From contig CAMCVS010000001.1 in the NCBI GenBank assembly GCA_945881965.1, positions 415,402 through 479,401 of the forward strand: 64,000 nucleotides of DNA. Reading direction: 5' to 3'. How positions within the stretch are numbered: the first letter of the stretch is position 1; the number at the start of each line of letters is the position of its first letter. Below, one piece after another: positions 28,255 through 36,914 of this stretch. Below the pieces are notes generated by a model, which was given only the letters and a program-made list of their open reading frames with translations, was not told where the DNA came from and ran no database searches. This stretch comes from Paracoccus haematequi. Lineage in GTDB: Bacteria; Pseudomonadota; Alphaproteobacteria; Rhodobacterales; Rhodobacteraceae. The position numbers and the translations under genes are program-made.

Positions 28255-29421
28255 ATGTCCCGAATGAATTATGTCTTTACCTCGGAATCCGTGTCCGAGG
28301 GACATCCCGACAAGGTCTGCGACCGCGTTTCGGATGCCGTTCTTGACGCCTTCCTGTCCGAAGAACCCAACGCCCGCGTCGCTTGCGAAACCTTTGCCAC
28401 CACCAACCGCGTGGTTGTCGGCGGCGAGGTCGGCCTGTCGTCCAAGGAAAAAACCAAGGCCATGGTTGCCAAGGTCGAAGCCATCGTGCGCGACTGCGTG
28501 CGCGACATCGGCTATGAGCAAAAGAAATTTCACTGGGAAAACATCCGGGTTCACAACTATCTGCATGAACAGTCCGCGCATATAGCGCAGGGCGTGGATC
28601 GTGACGGTGCGGGTGATCAGGGTATCATGTTTGGCTATGCCACGACCGAAACGCCCGAATTGATGCCCGCCCCGATCCAGTTTTCCCACGCCATCCTGCG
28701 CCGTCTGGCCGAGGTGCGGAAATCCGGCAAGGAACCGACACTTGGTCCCGACGCCAAGTCGCAGATCAGCCTGCGCTATGCGGATGGCAAGCCGGTCGAA
28801 GTGACCTCGATCGTGCTGTCCACACAGCACACCTCGAAAAAGCAAACCTCCAAGCACATCCGCGACATCGTGGAACCCTATATCCGCGAGATCATCCCCG
28901 CCGAATGGCTGACGGACGCCACCGAATGGTGGGTGAACCCGACCGGCACTTTCGTGATCGGCGGACCGGATGGGGACGCGGGCCTGACGGGCCGCAAGAT
29001 CATCGTGGACACCTATGGTGGTGCGGCCCCGCATGGCGGCGGCGCGTTCTCGGGCAAGGATCCAACAAAGGTTGACCGTTCGGCCGCCTATGCCGCGCGC
29101 TATCTGGCCAAGAACATCGTTGCGGCCGGTCTGGCCGGGCGTTGCACCATCCAGGTCAGCTATGCCATCGGCGTGGCCAAGCCCTTGTCGATCTATGTCG
29201 ATACCCACGGCACCGGCACGGTCGAGGCTTCGGCCATCGAAGCCGCGATCCCGCATGTGATGGACCTGACGCCGCGCGGTATCCGCACGCATCTGGACCT
29301 GAACAAGCCGATCTATGCTCGCACCTCGGCCTACGGCCATTTCGGGCGCGCGCCCGAGGCGGATGGCGGGTTCTCGTGGGAACGCACCGACCTGATCGAG
29401 GCGCTGAAAAAGGCGCTGTGA
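28255..29421 (+). CDS. metK: S-adenosylmethionine synthetase
   Basis: A 388-residue enzyme making SAM from methionine and ATP. The start is the ATG at 28255, nine bases after the GGAG held in the riboswitch; ATG 28240 lies inside the riboswitch pseudoknot and is rejected. Motifs: [16 protein letters not shown] (methionine/ATP site), [35 protein letters not shown] and [16 protein letters not shown]. It probably begins its own transcript after lnt and is controlled by the riboswitch. Its stop overlaps the next start (TGATG). Confidence 0.98.
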   Translation: MSRMNYVFTSESVSEGHPDKVCDRVSDAVLDAFLSEEPNARVACETFATTNRVVVGGEVGLSSKEKTKAMVAKVEAIVRDCVRDIGYEQKKFHWENIRVHNYLHEQSAHIAQGVDRDGAGDQGIMFGYATTETPELMPAPIQFSHAILRRLAEVRKSGKEPTLGPDAKSQISLRYADGKPVEVTSIVLSTQHTSKKQTSKHIRDIVEPYIREIIPAEWLTDATEWWVNPTGTFVIGGPDGDAGLTGRKIIVDTYGGAAPHGGGAFSGKDPTKVDRSAAYAARYLAKNIVAAGLAGRCTIQVSYAIGVAKPLSIYVDTHGTGTVEASAIEAAIPHVMDLTPRGIRTHLDLNKPIYARTSAYGHFGRAPEADGGFSWERTDLIEALKKAL

Positions 29422-30206
29422 TGGGGGTGCTGCGCTGGTTGTTTGGCGCAGGACGTGACGCGGGCGGGCGGGGGAAACCCCGACCCGCCCTTGTTCCGCC
29501 GCGCATCTCCGAACCTGTGCTGACGCGCAATCTGTCAACCGCACCGACGCCGCTGCCGGACGACACCAAAAACATCCGTCTGGCCGCGCTGCGCGACTGG
29601 CAGGCCGAACTGGCGCGGTTGGGCGGCGTCGCCCCTAAACCCGTCACACGCGGCGATCTGACGGCAGTGCTGCGGGCGCGCGGCTGGGATCGGATTATTC
29701 AGGATGGCGAAACGCTGTTCCTGCGTAACGATGACCGGGGCGCGGCGTCAATTTCGTTTCAGTTGAAAACCTTTCCCGGCACGGCGTTGAACGCGCCGGA
29801 TCAACGGCTGACGATGTCGTGCTTTTTGTCGCCGCACGACTATCTGGCCGTGGCCAGCGCACTCGCATCCCCGCATGAGCCCCCGCCTTTGGTGCATCGC
29901 ATCACCGTGAAACGGCAAGGCTTTGTGCTGACCCGCGCCGATCTGGACAGCGCCGCATCCGAGGCCGAGGCGAAACTGGCGGGCACTGACTTCGCCATGT
30001 ATCTGGATCAGGCGGCGGGATGGGCGCCGTCGCGGCCCGGATCGGCGGGTCTGGTGCATCTGGCGGCCCTTGTGCTGCGCGGCGATCAGGCGCGGCTGGA
30101 CCAATACGCCGCACAGGGCGCGGCGGCGGGGTTTGTGCCGTTCATCACGCCCGACATGCTGCGCCGCGCCGCGCAATTGGGGCGGGATCGCCCGCCTGTG
30201 GCCTGA
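29421..30206 (+). CDS. Hypothetical protein coupled to metK
   Basis: A 261-residue protein. The ATG at 29421 shares one base with the metK stop, so translation is probably coupled to metK. A short hydrophobic start ([11 protein letters not shown]) is followed by a basic, Pro-rich stretch (about 10-45). A mostly soluble domain follows, with RAALRDWQAELARLGGVA-like helical sequence, FLRNDDRGAASISFQLKTF, CFLSPHDYLAVASAL and DFAMYLDQAAGWA. No family recognised; it does not look like a methyltransferase or other SAM enzyme. Confidence 0.65.
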   Translation: MGVLRWLFGAGRDAGGRGKPRPALVPPRISEPVLTRNLSTAPTPLPDDTKNIRLAALRDWQAELARLGGVAPKPVTRGDLTAVLRARGWDRIIQDGETLFLRNDDRGAASISFQLKTFPGTALNAPDQRLTMSCFLSPHDYLAVASALASPHEPPPLVHRITVKRQGFVLTRADLDSAASEAEAKLAGTDFAMYLDQAAGWAPSRPGSAGLVHLAALVLRGDQARLDQYAAQGAAAGFVPFITPDMLRRAAQLGRDRPPVA

Positions 30207-30272
30207 TAAACCGTTTGGCCGGACGGGGTATTGCAGGGTATTCTTCCACTATTGCAGAGATTCGGATTGGTC

Positions 30273-31244
30273 ATGGTTTTCCCTGGTTTTCGTATTGCAG
30301 CCCTGATGCTGGCGCTGTCGGGTTGTGTGGTCGCCCCTGACACCTTGTCGAAATCCGCGCCCTTGCCGCCCGGTGTGCCTTGCGCAGGCGGCGGGTCGGC
30401 GGCGTGTTTCTTTCGCAATGCCCCGGTGCGCCTCAGCGCGGACAGCCAACGCCTGCCGCAGCGGCTGTTACCCTATTTCACCACCATTGAACCGCTGTCC
30501 TTTGTCGATGGCGCAAGGCGGCAGTTCGAGGCCCCGCGCGGCACGCTGACCGATGGGGCGTCGATCCCGATCCTGTTCCAGCCGCTCTTGGGCAATCCGC
30601 GCGACCCGCTGTTTCTGAACGCAGGCGTGCTGCATGACGCGTATTGCGGCATCGGCAATGAAGGCGGCCCGCGCTGGCACGCCGACACCTGGCAGAACGT
30701 GCATGTGATGTTCTTTGATGCGCTGGTCGTGGCCGGGACGCCCGAGGTGAAGGCGAAGGTGATGTTTGCCGCGGTCTGGCTGGGCGGGCCACGCTGGGAT
30801 GACCATGACCGCAGTCTGGAACATGTGCCGGACAACGCGCTTTACGCCACGTTCGCGTCGGTCAAGACCATGATCGAACGGGAAAATCCGTCGTTGGATG
30901 ATCTGATCGCCCGTCTGGACCAGATCGAGGAACAGCGCCTGCGCAAGCTGGCCTTGCAGGCGTTGCAGGTCGATGGCGGTGCCGCAGGGGTGGGTGCGCT
31001 ACAGGGAAACGTGACTGCCATCACCGCGCCATCCCCCGAGGTCGTGCCGATTAATATCGGTCCCGCCGTCACCCAGGGGGCAATTGCGACCGAGGCACCC
31101 GTCAGCCCGCCGAAAACCGAGGTGCCCGATACCGGCGTTGTCACCGATCCCAATACGCCCCCGGATCCGGGCGAGGTGACCGACCCGACCAAGGGCAAAC
31201 CCGGCGGTTCCAGCGGCGGGTCGGGTGCGGTGCAAACCCCGTGA
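30273..31244 (+). CDS. DUF1353-domain lipoprotein
   Basis: A 323-residue lipoprotein. The signal peptide ends in the lipobox LALSGC. Residues about 60-170 match DUF1353: FVDGARRQFEAPRGTLTDGASIPI, GNPRDPLFLNAGVLHDAYC and RWHADTWQNVHVMFFDALVV. Such proteins resemble phage-type domains of unknown function with conserved His-Asp and Trp-His. A helical stretch (PSLDDLIARLDQIEEQRLRK) and a Pro/Thr/Gly-rich tail (about 255-323) follow. No strong ribosome-binding site is visible. It lies in a three-gene accessory block between metK and trmB. Confidence 0.75.
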   Translation: MVFPGFRIAALMLALSGCVVAPDTLSKSAPLPPGVPCAGGGSAACFFRNAPVRLSADSQRLPQRLLPYFTTIEPLSFVDGARRQFEAPRGTLTDGASIPILFQPLLGNPRDPLFLNAGVLHDAYCGIGNEGGPRWHADTWQNVHVMFFDALVVAGTPEVKAKVMFAAVWLGGPRWDDHDRSLEHVPDNALYATFASVKTMIERENPSLDDLIARLDQIEEQRLRKLALQALQVDGGAAGVGALQGNVTAITAPSPEVVPINIGPAVTQGAIATEAPVSPPKTEVPDTGVVTDPNTPPDPGEVTDPTKGKPGGSSGGSGAVQTP

Positions 31245-31313
31245 TCTGGTCTTGCCGGCGGGCCGGGTGACTGTTGCCCTGCCCTGCAATCTTCACGTCC
31301 CCCGGAGCACACC

Positions 31314-31964
31314 ATGTTGAATAGACCAATTTTCGCCCTCATCCTCATGCTGGGATCAGCCCTGAGTGTCGCCGCAGAGGGCGCGCAACGCTACCGGCTC
31401 ACGCTGCACTATGCGTGGAGCGCGGCCTCGCATCCGGTGGATTTCCCGGCGGATGCGCATATGGCGGGGCTGTTCGGGGTCACGCATGATGCCCGTTACG
31501 TGCTGTTTCGGGACGGGAACACAGCGTCGAGCGGCGTCATCCTGATGGCGGAAAACGGGCGCAACACGGTGTTGCTGGCCGAATGGTCCGAGGCGGCACG
31601 GCGCAAGCGCGTGGGCGTGGTGTTCGAGGCCCCCGGCACCTCTACGCAGCCCGGTAGCGTGGTTGTCGAATTTGACGCTCTGCCGGAATTTCCCTTTGTG
31701 TCATTTGCCGCGATGATCGCGCCAAGCCCGGACTGGTTCACCGGCGCGGCCAGCGTGGCCCTGCGCGATGGGGCCGTCTGGCGCGACCGGATCACCGTGC
31801 CGCTTTGGGCCTGGGATGCGGGCAGCGCGGGCGGCGAAAGTTACACCGCCGACCGGGTGGACATGCAGCCGCGTCAATCGGTGCGCCTGCTGGCGGGGCC
31901 GCAGTTTCTGGATCAGGATGGATTGCGGTCGATGGGTCAGGCCGTGCTGACGCGGCTGCCCTGA
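31314..31964 (+). CDS. Secreted spondin-domain protein
   Basis: A 216-residue exported protein. The signal peptide (LILMLGSALSVAA) is followed by one Spondin_N (F-spondin N-terminal-like) domain: LTLHYAWSAASHPVDFPADA, HMAGLFGVTHD, then FVSFAAMIAPSPDWFTGA (the most diagnostic block), LRDGAVWRDRITVPLWAWDA and GGESYTADR. In animals this fold is extracellular-matrix linked; bacterial copies are secreted and uncharacterised. No other domain is present. Confidence 0.82.
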   Translation: MLNRPIFALILMLGSALSVAAEGAQRYRLTLHYAWSAASHPVDFPADAHMAGLFGVTHDARYVLFRDGNTASSGVILMAENGRNTVLLAEWSEAARRKRVGVVFEAPGTSTQPGSVVVEFDALPEFPFVSFAAMIAPSPDWFTGAASVALRDGAVWRDRITVPLWAWDAGSAGGESYTADRVDMQPRQSVRLLAGPQFLDQDGLRSMGQAVLTRLP

Positions 31965-32031
31965 GGCCCCGACGCGCCGCTCTTGACGGCTGCCGGGTGG
32001 CTGGTTACGCGCGGGGCAAAAAGGCTGTCCG

Positions 32032-32757
32032 ATGACCGATGACCCCGCAGACCCCACGCTTGATCCGGCCTCTGAAACTGAACGGCGCAATTTCTATGGC
32101 CGCATCCACGGCAAAACGCTGCGCCCGCGCCAGAAACAACTGCTGGCCGACCTGTTGCCGCGCCTGTCGCCGGGGGCGGTGTCGGTCTTTGACAATCCCG
32201 ACCGCATGCCCGTCGATCTGACCGCCCTGTTTCCGGGGCGCCCCGTCTGGCTGGAGGTTGGCTTTGGCGGCGGCGAGCATATGGTGCATCTGGCCCAAGC
32301 GAACCCTGACGTGGCGATTGTGGGTTGCGAGCCGTTCCTGAATGCGGTCGCAATGGCGCTGGCCAAGATCGAGGACGGCGGCTTGATCGACCGCTTTCGT
32401 ATCCACCCCTGGGACGCGCGCGAATTGTTCGAGGTGATGCCCGCCCCGGTCTTTGCCCGCGCCTATCTGTTGTATCCCGATCCCTGGCCGAAATCGCGCC
32501 ACCATCGCCGCCGCTTTGTCACGCCCGAACATCTGGTGCCGCTGCATGGCGCGATGCAGCCGGGGGCGGTGCTGCATGTGGCCACAGACATCCCGGATTA
32601 TGTGCGCCAGACGCTGGACGAGGTGCCGCGCGCCGGGTTCACGCGGCTGGCGGGCGATATCCATACGCCGTGGGATGGCTGGCACAGCACCCGCTATGAG
32701 AAAAAGGCCCTGCGCGAAGGCCGCCGCCCGCATTACATGCGGTTCAGGCGCGATTGA
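32032..32757 (+). CDS. trmB: tRNA (guanine-N7-)-methyltransferase
   Basis: A 241-residue SAM enzyme that makes m7G46 in tRNA. Motif I is WLEVGFGGGEHMVHLAQ, followed by VGCEPFLNAVAMALAKIE and the TrmB catalytic signature LYPDPWPKSRHHRRRFV. C-terminal FTRLAGDIHTPWDGW and EKKALREGRRPHYMRF are conserved. It normally follows metK in Rhodobacterales; here three accessory genes separate them. Convergent with the next gene. Confidence 0.96.
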   Translation: MTDDPADPTLDPASETERRNFYGRIHGKTLRPRQKQLLADLLPRLSPGAVSVFDNPDRMPVDLTALFPGRPVWLEVGFGGGEHMVHLAQANPDVAIVGCEPFLNAVAMALAKIEDGGLIDRFRIHPWDARELFEVMPAPVFARAYLLYPDPWPKSRHHRRRFVTPEHLVPLHGAMQPGAVLHVATDIPDYVRQTLDEVPRAGFTRLAGDIHTPWDGWHSTRYEKKALREGRRPHYMRFRRD

Positions 32758-32778
32758 ACGGGCGCGACTGGGACGCGT

Positions 32779-33591
32779 TCACTCTGGGTCGTTCAGCGCC
32801 GGAAACTGCCGCCCCTTGGCCAGCCACGCCACCGCAAATGCCCAAAGCGCCAGCGTTTCCACCCAGAACGTCAGGTTCCACAGGTTCCAGCCCGCCAGAA
32901 AATCCGCCCCGCCCAGCGTTTTCAGCCCCAGGGCCGCAATGCACAGCGCGATGGTCAGGCTGCAAATCGAATACAGGATGTTGCGCTTGCGCTTGGTCGG
33001 GATGATCTGCCCGTCGACCATGTGCCGCGCAGGCACCACGCGGCGCAGCACGACCCCCACGAACAGCGCCAGAAACCCGAACACGATGGCCGCCGAAATC
33101 CCGTGCAGGTTCTCGACCCCAGCAAACAGCGTGAAGGCGTTGGGGTCGGGCATCAATGTGCCATCCGGCTGGGCCGCCACGAACACCCGCGAGGTTATTC
33201 CTGCGATCTTTTCGCACCCCGCCCCGGTCGTCGGCAGCACCGCCACGCCAAAGGCCCCCAGCCCCGCCAGCGAGGCGCCGAAATTCTCGGCCCAATGGTC
33301 GCCGCGATAGGCGATCAGGAACCCGCCGATAAAGCTCAGCATCCCGACAAAGACCGGGCCGAACAGCGGCTCATAGTAATGGTGGCTGATCGAATCGCGG
33401 AAACAGCCGCCGAAATAGGGCGTGAGCAGCAGCGCCACCGGCAGGCCCAATGCGACCAGCCCGACCAATGTGGCCAGCCGCGCATCCATGCCGGTTTCGG
33501 GTTCATTATCAGCCCCGAACGCCTTGATCGACGCCGGGGGCTGAAAGTAGTGAGTGGTGCCTTTGGCAAACGCATCGGCAATCATGGACAT
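32779..33591 (-). CDS. Uncharacterised polytopic membrane protein
   Basis: A 270-residue protein with about six hydrophobic segments (around residues 38-58, 75-97, 105-125, 160-185, 210-230, 240-260). It shows a conserved-looking DSISHHYYEPLFGPVFVGML motif and a periplasmic loop with a Cys (TTGAGCEKIAGITSR). The layout is like DUF998/Frag1-type membrane families, but I cannot assign one. The start ATG 33591 has AGG upstream; ATG 33585 is an alternative. Divergent from aroA. Confidence 0.6.
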   Translation of the reverse strand: MSMIADAFAKGTTHYFQPPASIKAFGADNEPETGMDARLATLVGLVALGLPVALLLTPYFGGCFRDSISHHYYEPLFGPVFVGMLSFIGGFLIAYRGDHWAENFGASLAGLGAFGVAVLPTTGAGCEKIAGITSRVFVAAQPDGTLMPDPNAFTLFAGVENLHGISAAIVFGFLALFVGVVLRRVVPARHMVDGQIIPTKRKRNILYSICSLTIALCIAALGLKTLGGADFLAGWNLWNLTFWVETLALWAFAVAWLAKGRQFPALNDPE

Positions 33592-33748
33592 CGCAACACC
33601 TCGGAGAAAATTATTCGACTCTAATGCGCGTCAGGGTAGCAGCGTTTCGCCGGCTTGGGAAGCCATTCGTCGCGGAAAGCCGCGGGGAACCCGGTAGACG
33701 GGCCAAACGGCTTGGGCTAATCCGGGGCCACCCAACAGGAGTATCCGC

Positions 33749-35092
33749 ATGTCCGCCCATGGTGCCGCCCGTCCGATGATCGCCCGCGCCGGGGGGGCCC
33801 TGACGGGCCGCGCCGATGTGCCCGGCGACAAGTCGATCAGCCACCGGTCGCTGATCCTTGGCGCGATGGCTGTCGGAGAGACGCGGATCACCGGCCTGTT
33901 GGAAGGGCAGGATGTGCTGGACACCGCCACCGCGATGCGGGCCTTTGGCGCGACCGTGGAACAGCGGGACGGCACATGGCATGTCCACGGCGTGGGCGTC
34001 GGCGGATTTGGCGAACCCGAACAGGTGATTGATTGCGGCAATTCCGGCACCGGGGTGCGGCTGATCATGGGGGCAATGGCGACCTCGCCCATCACGGCGA
34101 CGTTTACCGGCGACGCCAGCTTGCGCAAACGCCCGATGGCGCGGGTGAACGATCCGCTGGCGCTGTTCGGCGCGCGGTCTTACGGGCGGGACGGTGGGCG
34201 GCTGCCGATGACCGTGGTGGGGGCCGCCGATCCGGTGCCGGTGCGTTACACGGTGCCGGTGCCGTCCGCGCAGGTGAAATCGGCCGTGCTGCTGGCCGGG
34301 CTGAACGCGCCAGGGCAGACCGTGGTGATCGAACGCGAACCGACGCGCGATCATTCGGAACGGATGCTGGCGGGGTTTGGCGCGGAAATCGTGACGCGCC
34401 ACACCCCTGAGGGCCGCGAGATTACCCTGACCGGGCGGCCCGAATTGCGCCCGCAAGTCATTGCCGTGCCGCGCGATCCGTCCTCTGCCGCCTTCCCGGT
34501 CTGTGCGGCGCTGATCGTGCCGGGATCAGATGTGCTGGTGCCGAATATTGGCCTGAACCCGACGCGCGCCGGCCTGTTCACAACGCTGCAAGAGATGGGC
34601 GCGGACCTGACATTCGAAAACCTGCGCGACGAGGGCGGCGAACCGGCGGCAGACCTGCGCGCGCGGTTCTCGCCCGATCTGCGCGGCGTGACCGTGCCCC
34701 CCGACCGCGCCGCCAGCATGATCGACGAATACCCGATCCTGTCGGTCGTCGCGGCCTTTGCCGAAGGGCAGACCGTGATGCGGGGCGTCCGCGAACTGCG
34801 CGTCAAGGAAAGCGACCGTATCGCCGCGATGGTGGCCGGTTTGCAGGCGGCGGGCGTCAGCGTCGAAGACGGCCCGGACTGGATGATCGTGCACGGCTTG
34901 GGCCATGGCAATGTTCCGGGCGGGGCAATGGCGGCCACCCATCTGGACCACCGCATCGCAATGTCTTTCCTTGTCATGGGGCTGGCCACCCGCGCGCCGA
35001 TGCGGATCGACGACGGCGGCGCGATTGCCACATCCTTCCCGATTTTCGGCGCGCTGATGACCGGCTTGGGTGCCGATATCAGCCATGCCTGA
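33749..35092 (+). CDS. aroA: 3-phosphoshikimate 1-carboxyvinyltransferase (EPSP synthase)
   Basis: A 447-residue shikimate-pathway enzyme joining PEP to shikimate-3-phosphate. The signature blocks are [50 protein letters not shown] and the C-terminal [20 protein letters not shown] lies upstream of ATG 33749. It overlaps cmk by 8 bases. Its usual next partner after cmk, rpsA, is not here. Confidence 0.97.
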   Translation: MSAHGAARPMIARAGGALTGRADVPGDKSISHRSLILGAMAVGETRITGLLEGQDVLDTATAMRAFGATVEQRDGTWHVHGVGVGGFGEPEQVIDCGNSGTGVRLIMGAMATSPITATFTGDASLRKRPMARVNDPLALFGARSYGRDGGRLPMTVVGAADPVPVRYTVPVPSAQVKSAVLLAGLNAPGQTVVIEREPTRDHSERMLAGFGAEIVTRHTPEGREITLTGRPELRPQVIAVPRDPSSAAFPVCAALIVPGSDVLVPNIGLNPTRAGLFTTLQEMGADLTFENLRDEGGEPAADLRARFSPDLRGVTVPPDRAASMIDEYPILSVVAAFAEGQTVMRGVRELRVKESDRIAAMVAGLQAAGVSVEDGPDWMIVHGLGHGNVPGGAMAATHLDHRIAMSFLVMGLATRAPMRIDDGGAIATSFPIFGALMTGLGADISHA

Positions 35093-35684
35093 CTCCGCCC
35101 CGTTCACCGTCGCCATCGACGGCCCCGCGGCAGCGGGCAAGGGCACGATCAGCCGCGCGGTGGCCGCGCGCTTTGGGTTCGCGCATCTGGACACCGGGCT
35201 CTTGTATCGCGCGGTCGGTGCAAAAGGCGGCGATCCGGTTACGGCCGCCGCCACACTGACCCCCGACGACCTGTCCCGCCCCGACTTGCGCAGCCCCGAA
35301 GCCGCCCAAGCCGCCAGCCGCGTTGCCGCGATTCCAGAGGTGCGCGCGGCGCTGACCGCGTTTCAACGCGATTTCGCCCGCCGCGCCGGTGGCGCGGTGC
35401 TGGACGGGCGCGATATCGGCACGGTGATCTGCCCCGAGGCCGAGGTAAAGCTGTATATCACCGCCAGCGCCGCAATCCGCGCCGAACGCCGCTGGCGCGA
35501 AGACGGACAGGCGCAGACCCTGGAAGACGTGCTGTGCGACGTGCAGGCCCGCGATGCCCGCGACATGGGTCGCACGGACGCCCCGCTGCGCGCCGCCGAT
35601 GACGCAGTGCAGATCGACACCTCGGCCATGACCATCGCCGCCGCGATCAGCGCCGCTATCCGCGAAGTGGAGAAACGCCTGTGA
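35085..35684 (+). CDS. cmk: Cytidylate kinase
   Basis: A 199-residue CMP/dCMP kinase. The P-loop [20 protein letters not shown] opens the protein, followed by [11 protein letters not shown] (CMP-binding region), [20 protein letters not shown] and the LID-like [11 protein letters not shown] use the ATG at 35085 rather than the upstream GTG. It starts inside the end of aroA and its stop overlaps the GTG of the next gene (GTGA). Confidence 0.96.
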   Translation: MPDSAPFTVAIDGPAAAGKGTISRAVAARFGFAHLDTGLLYRAVGAKGGDPVTAAATLTPDDLSRPDLRSPEAAQAASRVAAIPEVRAALTAFQRDFARRAGGAVLDGRDIGTVICPEAEVKLYITASAAIRAERRWREDGQAQTLEDVLCDVQARDARDMGRTDAPLRAADDAVQIDTSAMTIAAAISAAIREVEKRL

Positions 35685-36685
35685 ACCAGACCCTGACCCT
35701 GCGCCAGCTTGGCCGCGCCGGACCCTCCGTTTCGCCCATTGGCGTGGGGGCGATGTCGTTTTCCGATGTCTACGGCCCCACGACCGAGGACAACAGCCGT
35801 GCCATCCTTGATCTGGCGCTTGAAACCGGCGTGACGCTGATCGACACGGCGGATATCTATGGCATGGGGCGGTCGGAACTGGCCATCGGGGCGTTTCTGC
35901 GCGACCGGCCCGGTGTGCGCGACGATCTGGTGATCTGCACCAAGGGCGGCATCATCCCCGGCCCACCGCGCCGCTTTGACAATGCGCCCGACTATCTGGA
36001 AACGGCGCTGGACGCGTCCCTGACCCGGCTGGGGATCGACTGCGTCGACCTGTATTATGTCCACCGCCGCGACTTTGCCCGCCCGATCGAAGAGGTGACG
36101 GACACGCTCACGCGTCTGGTTGCCAAGGGCAAGACGCGTGCTATCGGGTTCTCGGAAATCGCGCCCGCAGAGCTGCACCGCGCCATGGCGATTGCGCCGG
36201 TTGCCGCCGTGCAATCGGAATATTCGCTGGCCAGCCGCGCGCCCGATCTGGGCATGGTGCAGGCCACGGCCGATCTTGGCGCGGCGCTGGTCGCGTTCTC
36301 GCCTTTGGGCCGGTCGCTGCTGACAGATCATCCGATCCCGCAGGCGGTAGCGGCAACGCTGCAATTCCTGGGCCAGAATCCGCGGTTTCAGGCCGACGCC
36401 TATCACGCCAACCGCACCATCACCGACCGCTTCCGGAGGCTGGCCGCCGAGATGGGCCTGCCCGCCGCGAGCCTGGCCATCGCCTGGGTGTTACAGCGCG
36501 GGGCACATGTGCTGCCGATCCCCGGCACGCGGTCGGTGGCGCATTTCCGCGAATTGCTGCGCGGCTGCGAGGTGCGGCTGGGGGCGGACGATCTGGCCCG
36601 CATCGACGCGGTATTGCCGGTCGGCTGGGCCCATGGCGACCGCTATAGCGAGGCACAATGGGGCGGCATCGCGCGTTACTGCTGA
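35681..36685 (+). CDS. Aldo/keto reductase
   Basis: A 334-residue NADP-dependent (beta/alpha)8 aldo/keto reductase. The catalytic set is visible: Asp and Tyr in [14 protein letters not shown], Lys in VICTKGG, His in DLYYVHRRD. The nucleotide site is near [12 protein letters not shown] and [13 protein letters not shown]. The start is GTG 35681, sharing GTGA with the cmk stop. Substrate unknown. In most relatives rpsA would follow cmk; this gene occupies part of that place. Confidence 0.9.
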   Translation: MNQTLTLRQLGRAGPSVSPIGVGAMSFSDVYGPTTEDNSRAILDLALETGVTLIDTADIYGMGRSELAIGAFLRDRPGVRDDLVICTKGGIIPGPPRRFDNAPDYLETALDASLTRLGIDCVDLYYVHRRDFARPIEEVTDTLTRLVAKGKTRAIGFSEIAPAELHRAMAIAPVAAVQSEYSLASRAPDLGMVQATADLGAALVAFSPLGRSLLTDHPIPQAVAATLQFLGQNPRFQADAYHANRTITDRFRRLAAEMGLPAASLAIAWVLQRGAHVLPIPGTRSVAHFRELLRGCEVRLGADDLARIDAVLPVGWAHGDRYSEAQWGGIARYC

Positions 36686-36757
36686 TCCAGCGGAGCGGCT
36701 GCGCCGCGCTTTCATATCTCGTTGGCGGCCATGCCGCCGCCTCGGGGTGCCTCCGGC

Positions 36758-36825
36758 GGGGATATTTGGAAACCAGAGAAGCCCGAAGCGCCGCGTCCCT
36801 GCTTCTCTGGTTTCTAACTATCCCG
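36758..36825. repeat. Long interrupted inverted repeat (Rhodobacterales-type intergenic element)
   Basis: A 13-bp perfect stem (36769-36781 GAAACCAGAGAAG with 36802-36814) is extended by GGGATA (36759-36764) and TATCCC (36819-36824). It contains the GGGGATATTT box also seen, in variant form, in other gaps of this window. It fills much of the 229-base gap before murJ, which otherwise shows no gene. Confidence 0.75.
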
Positions 36826-36845
36826 GGGGTCAGGCCGCAGGCCGA

Positions 36846-36863
36846 GGGGGCAGAGCCCCCTTT
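36846..36863. terminator. Terminator-like GGGGGC/GCCCCC hairpin
   Basis: A 6-bp GC stem (36846-36851 with 36855-36860), 3-base loop, then TTT. Similar GGGGGC...GCCCCC hairpins sit at 46308-46325 and 59565-59579 beside related boxes. The short T-run makes termination uncertain. Confidence 0.5.
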
Positions 36864-36914
36864 CGCGCCGCATCCGCTTGCGCTAGGGCTGCGGCGGTTC
36901 TGAGAGGAAGCATC

